The position numbers and the translations under genes are program-made. From an uncultured Muribaculaceae bacterium (GTDB taxonomy: Bacteria; Bacteroidota; Bacteroidia; Bacteroidales; Muribaculaceae), in NCBI GenBank assembly GCA_910586995.1, contig CAJUKZ010000011.1:1-64000 (forward strand): a stretch of 64,000 nt of DNA. The letters are read 5' to 3'. This document shows positions 16,763 through 25,510 of the stretch, piece by piece; positions within the stretch are counted from its first letter, which is position 1, and each line of letters starts with the position of its first letter. A model generated the notes under the pieces. It did not search any database and had not been told where the DNA came from. It saw nothing but the letters and a program-made list of their open reading frames with translations.

Positions 16763-19363
16763 TCATTTTGTGAATTTATAAGTGTTGATTACTTCTCCAT
16801 CTAATGTGCATGAAAGTACATATATTCCTGTAGACAGGTTATCTGTATCTATGTGTATGTTTTTCTCATCAATAGATAAGTCTTTAGTATATACAATACG
16901 TCCGGTTGATAAAGATGCTAATGTTAAGCAGTATCCTGAAACCGGGGTATCCTGCATTACTATATCAATGCCTTTGGCTGCATTTTCGTCTAAAGAAAGA
17001 TATTTTATGCCAAATTCTAAAGAGATGTTTACTTCACTGTCCATAAGTTCACCCTCTGGTGTAATGGCTACAATTCTATAGGTGTCGTTGCCGGAAGCAG
17101 GAGTTACTTTTAGTGTCGAGTTTGTTGATGCTTTCTGATTTTTTGAATTGTACCATGTAGGGATTAAAGGAAAGTCCGGATCCGGATTTATAGTACCTAT
17201 GCCGCCTTCCCATATTAAAGAATCTACAGGGATTGCTGTAAAGGTTTTATGAGGAGTGGTAAGGTCAATAGTTTGTCCACCAACGATGTTGTTGTTTTCG
17301 TCAGTCATTACAAAGTCAATGATATGCCTCTCCTCATTTTTTGGAGCGTCGAAAAAATCAAAAAATAATGATATTCGTCCTACTGCATAAGGATTCATAC
17401 TGATTTGATTATAACTGCTTGTCGCTTCTAACATCTGTGTTGAATTAGGACTGTAGTTGTTATCTACAATGGCGGAGCCGTGTTTTCCTCCTCTAAGCCA
17501 AGATTGATATGCCGTTGAAGACATATCTGTAATTACATTTGCATATTTAAATATATCTTTTGATGATTCATCTCTCCAGTTGAAGCGGAGATTGTATTTT
17601 TTACTTTCGTTAGTCGGATTATATATAAACATTGATGTTGCCCTTATTGTATCTGCATTATCAATTACAGAATATGTAGATTGTGCCGTACCAGAGAACT
17701 TACTTACCATGAAAGAATGGTCAAGATCCATGTTTTTTTCATCAACCAATGCTGCAAAAATTGTAAATTGGTGATGTTCGGGATGTGTAGTTCCTTTAGT
17801 CAATTCCTTAGGTATGTTTAACCATGTAGAGAAAACTTTTGATTGATTTGGTTCAATATCTGTTATTTTTATATCTGCGATATGTCCGCCAGTAGGTTCA
17901 TCCAGATATTTCCCATTTATGAAAGTATATTGATTTACCATTGATGAAGCCTGAGCCCAATATAATCTTAACGTTTTTCCTGATTCATATTTTATATCGC
18001 CGTCATTTCTTACCCTTACATTAACACATGCACGGTTTGTCCCATAACTTTGTCTAATATATTGTGGCTGCTCTTTTCCGTCACATCCATTCCGTAGCCA
18101 TATATCAGGACTATTCCAAAATATACCGTTATTAAGAAGTTCTTCATTTGGCGCTTGTCTTATTATGAGATCAGATATAACTCTATTTATAGCCAATAGT
18201 TCAGCAAGTCCATCAGGTGAGGACTGCATATATGGATTCATTTTTGTTTGTTGTACGCCAAAGGTTCTGTCTTTTAAGTTCTCGTAAGCAAAGTTAAAAG
18301 CTTCTGATATTGAAATATATGAGTCATTATTGAGGTCTGCATTAACCTTTTTTCCATTATCATAGTCTTGTCCATTTAGAGCTGCTGTAATACAGCGCAT
18401 AAAATAAGTTAATCTATATTTATGACCATATGCAGGCCCATCGGATGATGCAAGTACAACGCATCCGGGATAATTAAGTTGTTCTGCAAAATGTTTTGAA
18501 TGACATCCGCCTAAGATTATAATTACATTTGTGTGATTATCCAAAAACGGTTTTATCCAAGGTAGTAGATCATCAGCATATAGGTCTTGTTGATGGATGG
18601 ATAATCCACAACCGCGGCTGTCAGGAACTTTGCCATGAGATGATATGAAAATTATTAGATTGTCATTTGCTTGGACTTTTGTTTGTAGTAATTCTAAGTA
18701 CTTTTTTATATTGTTATATGTTGTATTATCGTCTACATTCTTGCCTCCTCCAAGATTTTTAGGATATAATTTCTTGTCAACAGGGTCATAAGTACGACAT
18801 TGCTGTAAAAGAGAATATATATTATCATATGGTACACCATAGCGTTTTGTCAATGTTTGATAAAAAAAACGACAGTCATAGTCAAATCTATCAGATTCTT
18901 CGTCTGGCATAGCCTTACCGCCAACGATAAGTGAATATGTTCGCTTTGCTGAAATGCTATTTTCTCCGCGAGAAATATTAGAATTATCTAAAATAAAGTC
19001 AGTATTAAAATCATCATCATCTCTTTTTTTTACATTGTATGGTATGTAATTGTAATCTTCAGGAGGTGAAGATAAAAGCATCTGCTTAATTTGAGGATTT
19101 TGATCAGATGTATTTTTTGGATAGGTTACTACATAACAGTCATGCTCCCAAAGGGCATATGGAACTGCGTCTATAAAGAATAACCATTCATCATTTTCTA
19201 TATTGTCTTTAGGACTAATTATATAATAATCCACATCCTTATTCTCAAACAATTTAGATATTTGTCCGAAGGCTTGCTGTTGAGTGATTTCATTTGCCGA
19301 AATATTACTCGAATACAATAAAGTTAAAAAAAACAAGAATAATAAACTAAACGGTTGTTTCAT
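16763..19363 (-). CDS. Secreted C13/caspase-like cysteine peptidase with T9SS sorting domain, copy A
   Basis: An 866-residue protein. Signal peptide 1-23; an N-terminal domain of about 85 residues opening EITQQQAF; a clan-CD caspase-like core (about 140-320) with predicted catalytic H243 (ISSHG) and C287 (LGGCHSK); an EF-hand-like loop D343-x-N345-x-D347-x-Y349-x-S351-x-x-E354; CARDB-like beta domains (about 430-720); and a C-terminal type 9 sorting domain ending NTYKFTK. The segment TLTKRYGVPYDNIY matches Bacteroidales proteins of the C13 (legumain-like) type. The gene is clearly more AT-rich than its neighbours. It leads a two-gene unit with the LRR lipoprotein. Catalysis and substrate are inferred from family only. 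Confidence 0.75.
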   Translation of the reverse strand: MKQPFSLLFLFFLTLLYSSNISANEITQQQAFGQISKLFENKDVDYYIISPKDNIENDEWLFFIDAVPYALWEHDCYVVTYPKNTSDQNPQIKQMLLSSPPEDYNYIPYNVKKRDDDDFNTDFILDNSNISRGENSISAKRTYSLIVGGKAMPDEESDRFDYDCRFFYQTLTKRYGVPYDNIYSLLQQCRTYDPVDKKLYPKNLGGGKNVDDNTTYNNIKKYLELLQTKVQANDNLIIFISSHGKVPDSRGCGLSIHQQDLYADDLLPWIKPFLDNHTNVIIILGGCHSKHFAEQLNYPGCVVLASSDGPAYGHKYRLTYFMRCITAALNGQDYDNGKKVNADLNNDSYISISEAFNFAYENLKDRTFGVQQTKMNPYMQSSPDGLAELLAINRVISDLIIRQAPNEELLNNGIFWNSPDIWLRNGCDGKEQPQYIRQSYGTNRACVNVRVRNDGDIKYESGKTLRLYWAQASSMVNQYTFINGKYLDEPTGGHIADIKITDIEPNQSKVFSTWLNIPKELTKGTTHPEHHQFTIFAALVDEKNMDLDHSFMVSKFSGTAQSTYSVIDNADTIRATSMFIYNPTNESKKYNLRFNWRDESSKDIFKYANVITDMSSTAYQSWLRGGKHGSAIVDNNYSPNSTQMLEATSSYNQISMNPYAVGRISLFFDFFDAPKNEERHIIDFVMTDENNNIVGGQTIDLTTPHKTFTAIPVDSLIWEGGIGTINPDPDFPLIPTWYNSKNQKASTNSTLKVTPASGNDTYRIVAITPEGELMDSEVNISLEFGIKYLSLDENAAKGIDIVMQDTPVSGYCLTLASLSTGRIVYTKDLSIDEKNIHIDTDNLSTGIYVLSCTLDGEVINTYKFTK

Positions 19364-19410
19364 AAATACTTAATATTTAAGGCTAATAACATTCAGGTTG
19401 ATAATTATGC

Positions 19411-19443
19411 TAAAGTTACATCTGCACGATAAAGATATACAAA
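19411..19443 (-). promoter_or_regulatory. Promoter of the copy A peptidase-lipoprotein cassette
   Basis: Reading leftward, TTTG (complement of 19440-19443) and TAACTTTA (complement of 19411-19418, one base off TAnnTTTG) are separated by 21 bases. They lie about 48 bases upstream of the peptidase start. Confidence 0.5.
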
Positions 19444-19568
19444 AAAATGGAATAAGTCAATATATATCAAAAAAATATTCCGGTTTGAAGACGAACAGCG
19501 GCTTTAATATAAAATTAATATAAAATCATTAGGGAATGTGATGCTGATAACAGAAAGTATACGAATAT

Positions 19569-19607
19569 AAAAAAGGTATTACCCATGTAGCGGGTAATAC
19601 CTTTTTT
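19569..19607 (-). terminator. Terminator after korB, likely bidirectional
   Basis: A perfect 10-pair stem (GGTATTACCC at 19575-19584 with 19592-19601) has a seven-base loop and is flanked by A6 and T6, so it can act in either direction. It ends the korA-korB transcript 24 bases past the korB stop and insulates the peptidase cassette. Confidence 0.85.
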
Positions 19608-19630
19608 ATATTTGTATGAATAAATTCAGC

Positions 19631-20650
19631 CTACTTCACTTCCCAGGTTTCTCCGGCGAGGATCATTGATCGCAGGGAGTCGAAGCCTTTGCGGGCGCGG
19701 ACACTCTCGACCTGGGCGCTCACTTCGTCGTTGTAGGTAGGAGCTTCCACGTCGCGTATCACACCAATTGCAAGCGGCAGTTCCTTACCATCCATCATGG
19801 CAAGTTGCTGATGCAGGAAGTTGCTCTGGCAATGGGCGTCGTGCACGAGTACATCGTCGATAGTGTAGCCGTCCTTGCCTATCTCCACGGCTTTGAGCAG
19901 GAAGCCGTCCTGCACAAGACCTTTTTCGGAGTTCTTGCCGAAAACCATCTTTTCGCCGTGGCGCAGGTGTATGGTGCGATCGGCGCGGAATTCGCGGTCG
20001 GTGATGGCATTATGTATGCCGTTGTTGAAGATCACGCAGTTCTGCAGTATCTCGGTTACGGATGCACCCTTGTGGCGTGCGGCGGCCACAAGCACTTCCT
20101 GCGATGTGGCGAGTTCTACGTCGATCGAACGGCCGAAGAAGTTGCCACGCGCGCCGAAGACGAGTTCGGCCGGGATGAAGGGGTCTTCGGTAGTGCCGTA
20201 GGGCGACGACTTGGACACGAATCCGCGGTCTGATGTGGGAGAGTACTGTCCTTTGGTGAGACCGTAGATCTTGTTATTGAACAATATGATGTTTATGTCT
20301 ATATTGCGTCTTACGGCATGGATGAAATGGTTTCCTCCGATGGCCAGTCCGTCGCCGTCGCCGGAGATCTGCCATACGGTCATCTCGGGGTTTGCGACTT
20401 TAAAGCCAGTGGCGATTGCTGCCGCACGTCCGTGGATGGTATGGAATCCGTATGTGTTCATATAATACGGCAGACGTGAGGAGCAGCCGATGCCGGAGAT
20501 CACTGCAGTCATGTGAGGAGGGACTCCGAGGGTTGCCATAGCCTTGTGGAGAGTGTTGAGGATGGCGTGGTCGCCGCAGCCGGGACACCAGCGTACGCTT
20601 TGGTCGCTTTTATAGTCGGCGGGAGTGAATGTGTCGGTGATGTGTTCCAT
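19631..20650 (-). CDS. korB: 2-oxoacid:ferredoxin oxidoreductase, beta subunit
   Basis: A 339-residue thiamine-diphosphate subunit of the enzyme that interconverts a 2-oxoacid (probably 2-oxoglutarate) and its acyl-CoA with ferredoxin. RWCPGCGDHAIL near residue 20 holds cluster-ligand cysteines, and GDGDGLAIGGNH plus ILFNNKIYGLTKGQ form the ThDP-Mg site. It follows korA by two bases. No separate small ferredoxin (delta) subunit is present, fitting the two-subunit Kor type. The 2-oxoglutarate preference is inferred from architecture. Confidence 0.9.
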   Translation of the reverse strand: MEHITDTFTPADYKSDQSVRWCPGCGDHAILNTLHKAMATLGVPPHMTAVISGIGCSSRLPYYMNTYGFHTIHGRAAAIATGFKVANPEMTVWQISGDGDGLAIGGNHFIHAVRRNIDINIILFNNKIYGLTKGQYSPTSDRGFVSKSSPYGTTEDPFIPAELVFGARGNFFGRSIDVELATSQEVLVAAARHKGASVTEILQNCVIFNNGIHNAITDREFRADRTIHLRHGEKMVFGKNSEKGLVQDGFLLKAVEIGKDGYTIDDVLVHDAHCQSNFLHQQLAMMDGKELPLAIGVIRDVEAPTYNDEVSAQVESVRARKGFDSLRSMILAGETWEVK

Positions 20651-20652
20651 GA

Positions 20653-22503
20653 TTATTCCTCGTTGATTTTGTTGACGCCTTCCACGATTTCCTGTACGAG
20701 GAAGGGCTGACCCTGAATTTTATTGATTCGCCGTATGTCCACGTCGGGGAATTTGGCCTGCAGATAGTCGGCGAACTGACCTGTGTTGAGTTCGGCTACG
20801 ATAACACGCTTGTAGCGGCGCAGCAGGTCGCCTGTATTTGCCGGGAGCGGGTTGATGTAGCGGAAGTGGGCGAATGCCACAGGCTTGCCTTCGTCGTTGA
20901 GTTGCTGGGCTGCGGTGTAGAGATGTCCGTATGTGCCGCCCCATCCTACAAGGAGTGTGTCGGCGTCGGCACAGCCGCAGGCAATCTCAAGTGCAGGTAT
21001 GTCGTCGGCGATGCGTGCCACTTTCTCCTTGCGCAGGAGTACCATCTTCTCGTGGTTGACAGGATCGTTGGATAATGCTCCGCTTGCAGCGTCGCGTTCG
21101 AGTCCGCCAAGTCTGTGTGCCAGTCCGGGTGTGCCGGGTACAGCCCAATATCGGGCCTTTGTCTGTTCGTCGCGCATCACAGGCTGCCAGTTTGAGTTGG
21201 CGAGATTTTCCGGCACGAAGCGGGGTTTGATCTCAGGATATTCCGATGCCTCGGGGATGCGCCATGCGCTTGATCCGTTGCCGATGAATGCATCGGATAG
21301 AAGTATTACCGGAGTCATGTGTTCGATGGCTATGCGGCTTGCCTCGAATGCCATAGTGAAGCAGTCGGTGGGCGAGCATGGCGCAACTACGGCAACAGGC
21401 GATTCACCGTTACGTCCGTATAGTGCCTGCATCAGGTCGGTCTGTTCGGTCTTGGTAGGCAGACCTGTGGACGGACCTCCGCGCTGCACGTCGATGACAA
21501 CCAGTGGCAATTCGGCCATGACAGCCAGTCCGATACCTTCGCTCTTGAGAGCAAGACCGGGGCCGGAAGTAGAGGTGGCGGCCAGACTGCCTGCGAATGA
21601 TGCGCCGATGGCGGAGCATACGCCGGCTATCTCGTCTTCCATCTGACAAGCCTTGACTCCGAGGTCCTTGCGCTTGGCGAGTTCGTGGAGGATATCGGTC
21701 GCAGGTGTGATGGGATATGATCCGAGGAACAGCGGACGTCCGGATTTTTCGGAAGCCATGATAAGTCCCCATGCAGTGGCCGTGTTTCCGTTGATGTCGG
21801 TATATACACCGGGACGCGGGTCTTCGGTGTCGATGCGGTAGGTGGGTACTGAAGCGTGTATGTTGGCCCCGTAGTTGTAGCCGGCTTCAAGCACTTTGGC
21901 GTTGGCTTCGTAGATTGCAGGCTTTTTTGCAAATTTGCCGTGAAGGTGACGCAGTGCTCCTTCGAGCGGTCTGTCGAAAAGCCAGCAGATGAGTCCGAGG
22001 GTGAATATGTTGCGGCATTTGAGTACTGCCTTGTTGTCGAGTCCGCTTTCGGCCAGCGCCGCTTTTGTCATGGATGTCACAGGAACTTCGACCACTGTGT
22101 CTGTGATTCCGAGTTCCTCGAACGGGTTCATGGTCTTGTAGAGCGCTTTTTTGAGGTCGGCTTCTTTGAAAGAGTCGATGTCGACGATGATCACACCGCC
22201 TTTGCGCAGGAATTTCACATTCTGCTTGAGTGCGGCGGGATTCATGGCCACGAGCACATCGGCGCTGTCGCCGGGTGTGTGTACGTTTTTTCCGGCGCTT
22301 ACCTGGAAGCCCGATACTCCTCCGAGCGAGCCTTGCGGGGCACGGATCTCAGCCGGATAGTCAGGGAAAGTGCTCACCTGATTGCCTACTCCTGCCGAAA
22401 CGTTGGTGAAGATGTTGCCTGCGAGCTGCATTCCGTCGCCGGAATCGCCCGAAAATCTCACGACCACTTTGTCGAGGACTTTTACATTGGCTTTTTCATT
22501 CAT
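20653..22503 (-). CDS. korA: 2-oxoacid:ferredoxin oxidoreductase, fused gamma-alpha subunit
   Basis: A 616-residue protein in which the gamma domain (about 10-190, RFSGDSGDGMQLAGN and FPDYPAEIRAPQGS) is fused to the alpha pyrimidine-binding domain (about 220-616, SYPITPATDILHEL and TSTSGPGLALKSEG). This fusion is typical of KorA in Bacteroidota. With KorB it links the reductive or oxidative TCA branch to ferredoxin in anaerobes. It is the first gene of the pair; a TACCTTTG element lies about 115 bases upstream. Confidence 0.9.
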   Translation of the reverse strand: MNEKANVKVLDKVVVRFSGDSGDGMQLAGNIFTNVSAGVGNQVSTFPDYPAEIRAPQGSLGGVSGFQVSAGKNVHTPGDSADVLVAMNPAALKQNVKFLRKGGVIIVDIDSFKEADLKKALYKTMNPFEELGITDTVVEVPVTSMTKAALAESGLDNKAVLKCRNIFTLGLICWLFDRPLEGALRHLHGKFAKKPAIYEANAKVLEAGYNYGANIHASVPTYRIDTEDPRPGVYTDINGNTATAWGLIMASEKSGRPLFLGSYPITPATDILHELAKRKDLGVKACQMEDEIAGVCSAIGASFAGSLAATSTSGPGLALKSEGIGLAVMAELPLVVIDVQRGGPSTGLPTKTEQTDLMQALYGRNGESPVAVVAPCSPTDCFTMAFEASRIAIEHMTPVILLSDAFIGNGSSAWRIPEASEYPEIKPRFVPENLANSNWQPVMRDEQTKARYWAVPGTPGLAHRLGGLERDAASGALSNDPVNHEKMVLLRKEKVARIADDIPALEIACGCADADTLLVGWGGTYGHLYTAAQQLNDEGKPVAFAHFRYINPLPANTGDLLRRYKRVIVAELNTGQFADYLQAKFPDVDIRRINKIQGQPFLVQEIVEGVNKINEE

Positions 22504-22617
22504 GATTAGAAACTGGTGATGATTGGTGAAATCTTTTCAGGGATGTCAGAAGGTTAACGTGTCTGCTTGTCTTTGGGTGTGTACACGCAAAGAGCGTGCC
22601 CTTGTCAGCAAACGCGA

Positions 22618-22625
22618 CAAAGGTA
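22618..22625 (-). promoter_or_regulatory. Possible -7 element for korA-korB
   Basis: TACCTTTG (complement of 22618-22625) matches TAnnTTTG exactly. No convincing -33 TTTG is at the right distance, and the leader would be about 105 bases, so this is tentative. Confidence 0.4.
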
Positions 22626-22706
22626 ATCAAAATTAATAATATAGTGCCCGTTTTAAGTAAATTATTTCCGGTTATCCACCACTGTTTCGCACTGTCGCGG
22701 ACCGGT

Positions 22707-23618
22707 CTATGCGTTGTAAGGGTCGAACATCAGTGTGGACAGGTATTTCTCTGCTCTGTCGGGGAAGACTACGGCGATGTTGCCGCTTTTCAGACCTTGT
22801 GCGACTCTTATGGCTGCCAGTAGAGCCGCGCCGCTGCTCATCCCTGCGAATATGCCTTCTTCGAGTATTATGCGTCGGGCCATCTCTATGGCTTCCTCGC
22901 TCTCGACCATCTCCTGTATGTCGATGCGCGAGGGGTCATATATAGCAGGAACGATGGCTTCGTCCATGTTTTTAAGACCTTGGATATAATGTCCGCGCAC
23001 GGGGTGTGCACATACTACCTTTATATCCGGCTTGAGTGCGCGCATGAATTTCGATATGCCCATTATTGTGCCTGATGTGCCCACGGCGCATACCAGATAG
23101 TCAATCTTGCCTCCTGTCTGCTGCCATATTTCAAGGGCGGTGCGCTCGTAGTGGGCCTGATAATTGGCGGCATTGCCGAACTGGTCTGGCATGAAGTATT
23201 TGTCGGGATTCTCGGCCACCATCTTGCGGGCCAGACGTATCGCTCCGTCAGTACCCTCATTGCCGGGAGTGAGTATCACATCAGCGCCGTAGGAGCGGAT
23301 TATCTTACGGCGTTCGATGCTTACGGCGTCGCTCATCACTATCACCACCTTATATCCTTTCACCACACCTGTCATGGCAAGCCCGATGCCGGTGTTTCCC
23401 GATGTCGGTTCTATTATTATCTGCCCTTTGCGAAGCCGTCCCGATGCCTCAGCATCCTCTATCATTCTGAGTGCTATCCGGTCCTTGATGCTGCCTGTAG
23501 GGTTGAATCCCTCGAGCTTGGCATATATGTTTACGTTTGGATTTGGGTTGAGGCGGTTGATTCGTACCATAGGAGTCATGCCTATGGTCTGGAGTATGTT
23601 GTCGGCTACAGTGTTCAT
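22707..23618 (-). CDS. cysK: Cysteine synthase (O-acetylserine sulfhydrylase)
   Basis: A 303-residue PLP enzyme making cysteine from O-acetylserine and sulfide. The PLP lysine is K45 in GSIKDR; EPTSGNTGIGLA binds substrate carboxylate and AVGTSGTIMG binds PLP phosphate. The ATG at 23618 is the family-like start (MNTVADNIL); the longer frame adds ten unconserved residues. It is monocistronic. A hairpin lies 100 bases upstream (23718-23747). CysK and CysM are hard to separate by eye; the length and motifs favour CysK. Confidence 0.9.
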   Translation of the reverse strand: MNTVADNILQTIGMTPMVRINRLNPNPNVNIYAKLEGFNPTGSIKDRIALRMIEDAEASGRLRKGQIIIEPTSGNTGIGLAMTGVVKGYKVVIVMSDAVSIERRKIIRSYGADVILTPGNEGTDGAIRLARKMVAENPDKYFMPDQFGNAANYQAHYERTALEIWQQTGGKIDYLVCAVGTSGTIMGISKFMRALKPDIKVVCAHPVRGHYIQGLKNMDEAIVPAIYDPSRIDIQEMVESEEAIEMARRIILEEGIFAGMSSGAALLAAIRVAQGLKSGNIAVVFPDRAEKYLSTLMFDPYNA

Positions 23619-24343
23619 TATTTGTGATGATGTCGTTTTATTAAGCAATCTCGTGATATTGTTTTTACAGAGAATACAACGTAACTTTTAGCCGCAATGT
23701 TGTGCCTAAAGAAATAAGAGAGTGTCTTTTCCCAAAGGCACTCTCTCAAGTCAGAGGATTAATAAACTATTAATGAAACATTTAAACTAAGCTCTTCATT
23801 TTCCGGTATCAATTTGGTAAGAAGAATAAATATCGGGAATAGAGTTCGTTTTTAAATGGATTTGCTGTAGGATCAATCCCGGAACGCATGTCGGTAGCCT
23901 GAGCTTAGGCATGTTTATGCTGGGATTGTATGCATATACGGTCGCTCTAAGGAGCGGCTGATATCGATATTGTTGTTAGGAAGGGGAATGTGTGGATGGA
24001 TTGAGCTATTATTGGAATAAAAGAGGTGGAGAACTTGGGGTTGTGTTATTGAGTTATGCAGTAGCTGTATTTATATGTTTTTGTTTTATAGCCGTTGTAT
24101 AGCAGTCCTCCAAATGCCGGTAAAAATATGACAATAAGGAATTGTGCTATTTTCGCTGACAAAGTTATTGTATTTTTACATGAAAATCAACGGAACATGA
24201 TGTATTTAAATTATTTTAACAATAAAATTGATATATCTTGTCACCTTAAATATGATTATATCGTAGGAGAACCGATTTTTTGATTGATTTTTACTGAAGC
24301 CTGAATACTATCTTCAATCCAAAAATAATTCGTAAATTCGCAT
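23619..24343. other. Gene-poor gap with hairpins and possible decayed leftward coding remnant
   Basis: 725 bases without a convincing gene. A hairpin at 23718-23747 (13 paired positions, loop TCCC) has a T-rich leftward tail and looks like a terminator for leftward RNA. Upstream of it, two leftward frames look protein-like and appear frameshifted: one open over 23799-23975, the other over 23809-23904, the latter ending in NELYSRYLFFLPN. Further structure: CAATCCC/GGGATTG at 23874-23880 and 23922-23928, GCCT/AGGC at 23897-23910, and a 7-pair hairpin at 23941-23958. The right half is AT-rich and featureless. A decayed gene plus its terminator is the best reading, but it is weak. Confidence 0.35.
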
Positions 24344-25510
24344 ATGGAACAGAATCAAGAAGTAACAAGAATATACAATCACGCAGCCGAGGTTATAAAA
24401 ACGGCCATACTTCAAGGCCAATATGAGGCCTTGAAGGGCGTTAATCGGACTCAACTCGCAATATACTACTGGATTGGAAAATATGTTGCTAAAAATACGC
24501 GTGCTGGATTTTGGGGAACTGGCGCATTGGAACGAATCAGTGAGCAATTATACAAATTGCTTCCAGGAATGCGCGGCTATTCAGCTGAAAGCCTCAAAAA
24601 GATGCGTCAGTTTTATGAGGAATGGCAGGTTTTTGATACTGAAGCAGACTGCAAGGAAGAAATAGAGCTCACTTCAGATAATTCGGTAATCGCGATTACC
24701 AAATTGCAATCAGCTGATGATAAAATAGATATATTTCGTGAATTACGAATACCTAATCCGGCAGAATTTCCGGTAGAAGACTTTTTCAAGGTTCCTTTCA
24801 CCCACCACATACATATATTTAGTGGTGTAAAAGACACAAAGGCCAGGCATTACTACATCCACCGTTGTGCTGAAGAAAAGCTATCAGCCAAAGCATTGGC
24901 GCAAATCATCAAGAACGATGATTTTGGGAAACTTGCTAATCTGCCTAATAATTTTGGCCTGACACTTAATGATGAAGTCAAGGCCCGTAAGGCAGTCCTC
25001 GCTTTTAAGGATTCCTATGTTCTGGACTTCATCAATACTGAAGAAATAGGCGAAAGAGATAAAGAGGACATCGATGAGCGTGTGGTTGAGCAACAGATCA
25101 TCCACAACATCAAGAAGTTTATAATGGAGTTTGGCAAGGACTTCGCCTTTGTCGGCAATCAATATCATCTTGAAATCTACTCGGAAGAATTTTTTCCGGA
25201 CCTGCTGTTTTTCAACCGCGAACTCAATGCGCTGGTTGTGGTTGAATTGAAAACCGGGAAATTTAAGTCCGGTTATCTTGCCCAACTGATGACCTACCTC
25301 CGCATCCTTGATGACAAGGTGAGGAAACCTCATGAGAACCCATCAATAGGTATTGTCCTTTGCAAGGAAGCAAACCGCAGCTTTGTGGAATATGTGATGC
25401 AGGATTACGACAAACCAATGGGAGTGGCAACATACACCACATCTAAAGAAGCGCCAGAGGCATTGAAGGACGCTCTCCCCGACATGGATGAGCTAAAAAA
25501 AATGCTGTAA
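24344..25510 (+). CDS. YhcG-type PDDEXK nuclease (DUF1016)
   Basis: A 388-residue protein. The N-terminal half has the YhcG/DUF1016 pattern (TQLAIYYWIGKYVAKN, LKKMRQFYEEW). The C-terminal half is a PD-(D/E)XK nuclease with PDLLFFNRELNALVVVELK, where PD and E-x-K are the catalytic positions. Relatives are often found beside type I restriction systems, mobile elements and defence islands, but none is here. The gene is AT-rich and sits alone between gaps of 725 and 452 bases, which suggests acquisition. Length and motifs look intact, so it is probably functional. Confidence 0.82.
   Translation: MEQNQEVTRIYNHAAEVIKTAILQGQYEALKGVNRTQLAIYYWIGKYVAKNTRAGFWGTGALERISEQLYKLLPGMRGYSAESLKKMRQFYEEWQVFDTEADCKEEIELTSDNSVIAITKLQSADDKIDIFRELRIPNPAEFPVEDFFKVPFTHHIHIFSGVKDTKARHYYIHRCAEEKLSAKALAQIIKNDDFGKLANLPNNFGLTLNDEVKARKAVLAFKDSYVLDFINTEEIGERDKEDIDERVVEQQIIHNIKKFIMEFGKDFAFVGNQYHLEIYSEEFFPDLLFFNRELNALVVVELKTGKFKSGYLAQLMTYLRILDDKVRKPHENPSIGIVLCKEANRSFVEYVMQDYDKPMGVATYTTSKEAPEALKDALPDMDELKKML

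Noticed and set aside
16763..19363. Gingipain (C25) identity for the secreted peptidase
   Set aside because: The first guess for a T9SS peptidase, but the His-Gly and Gly-Cys-His-Ser motifs and the TLTKRYGVPYDNIY block fit C13/caspase-like proteins better.
24095..24283. Rightward 62-codon frame before yhcG
   Set aside because: AT-rich, low complexity, no ribosome site or similarity.
24333..24340. TAAATTCG as the yhcG promoter -7 element
   Set aside because: It ends only three bases before the start codon, which would leave almost no leader, and it misses one consensus base.
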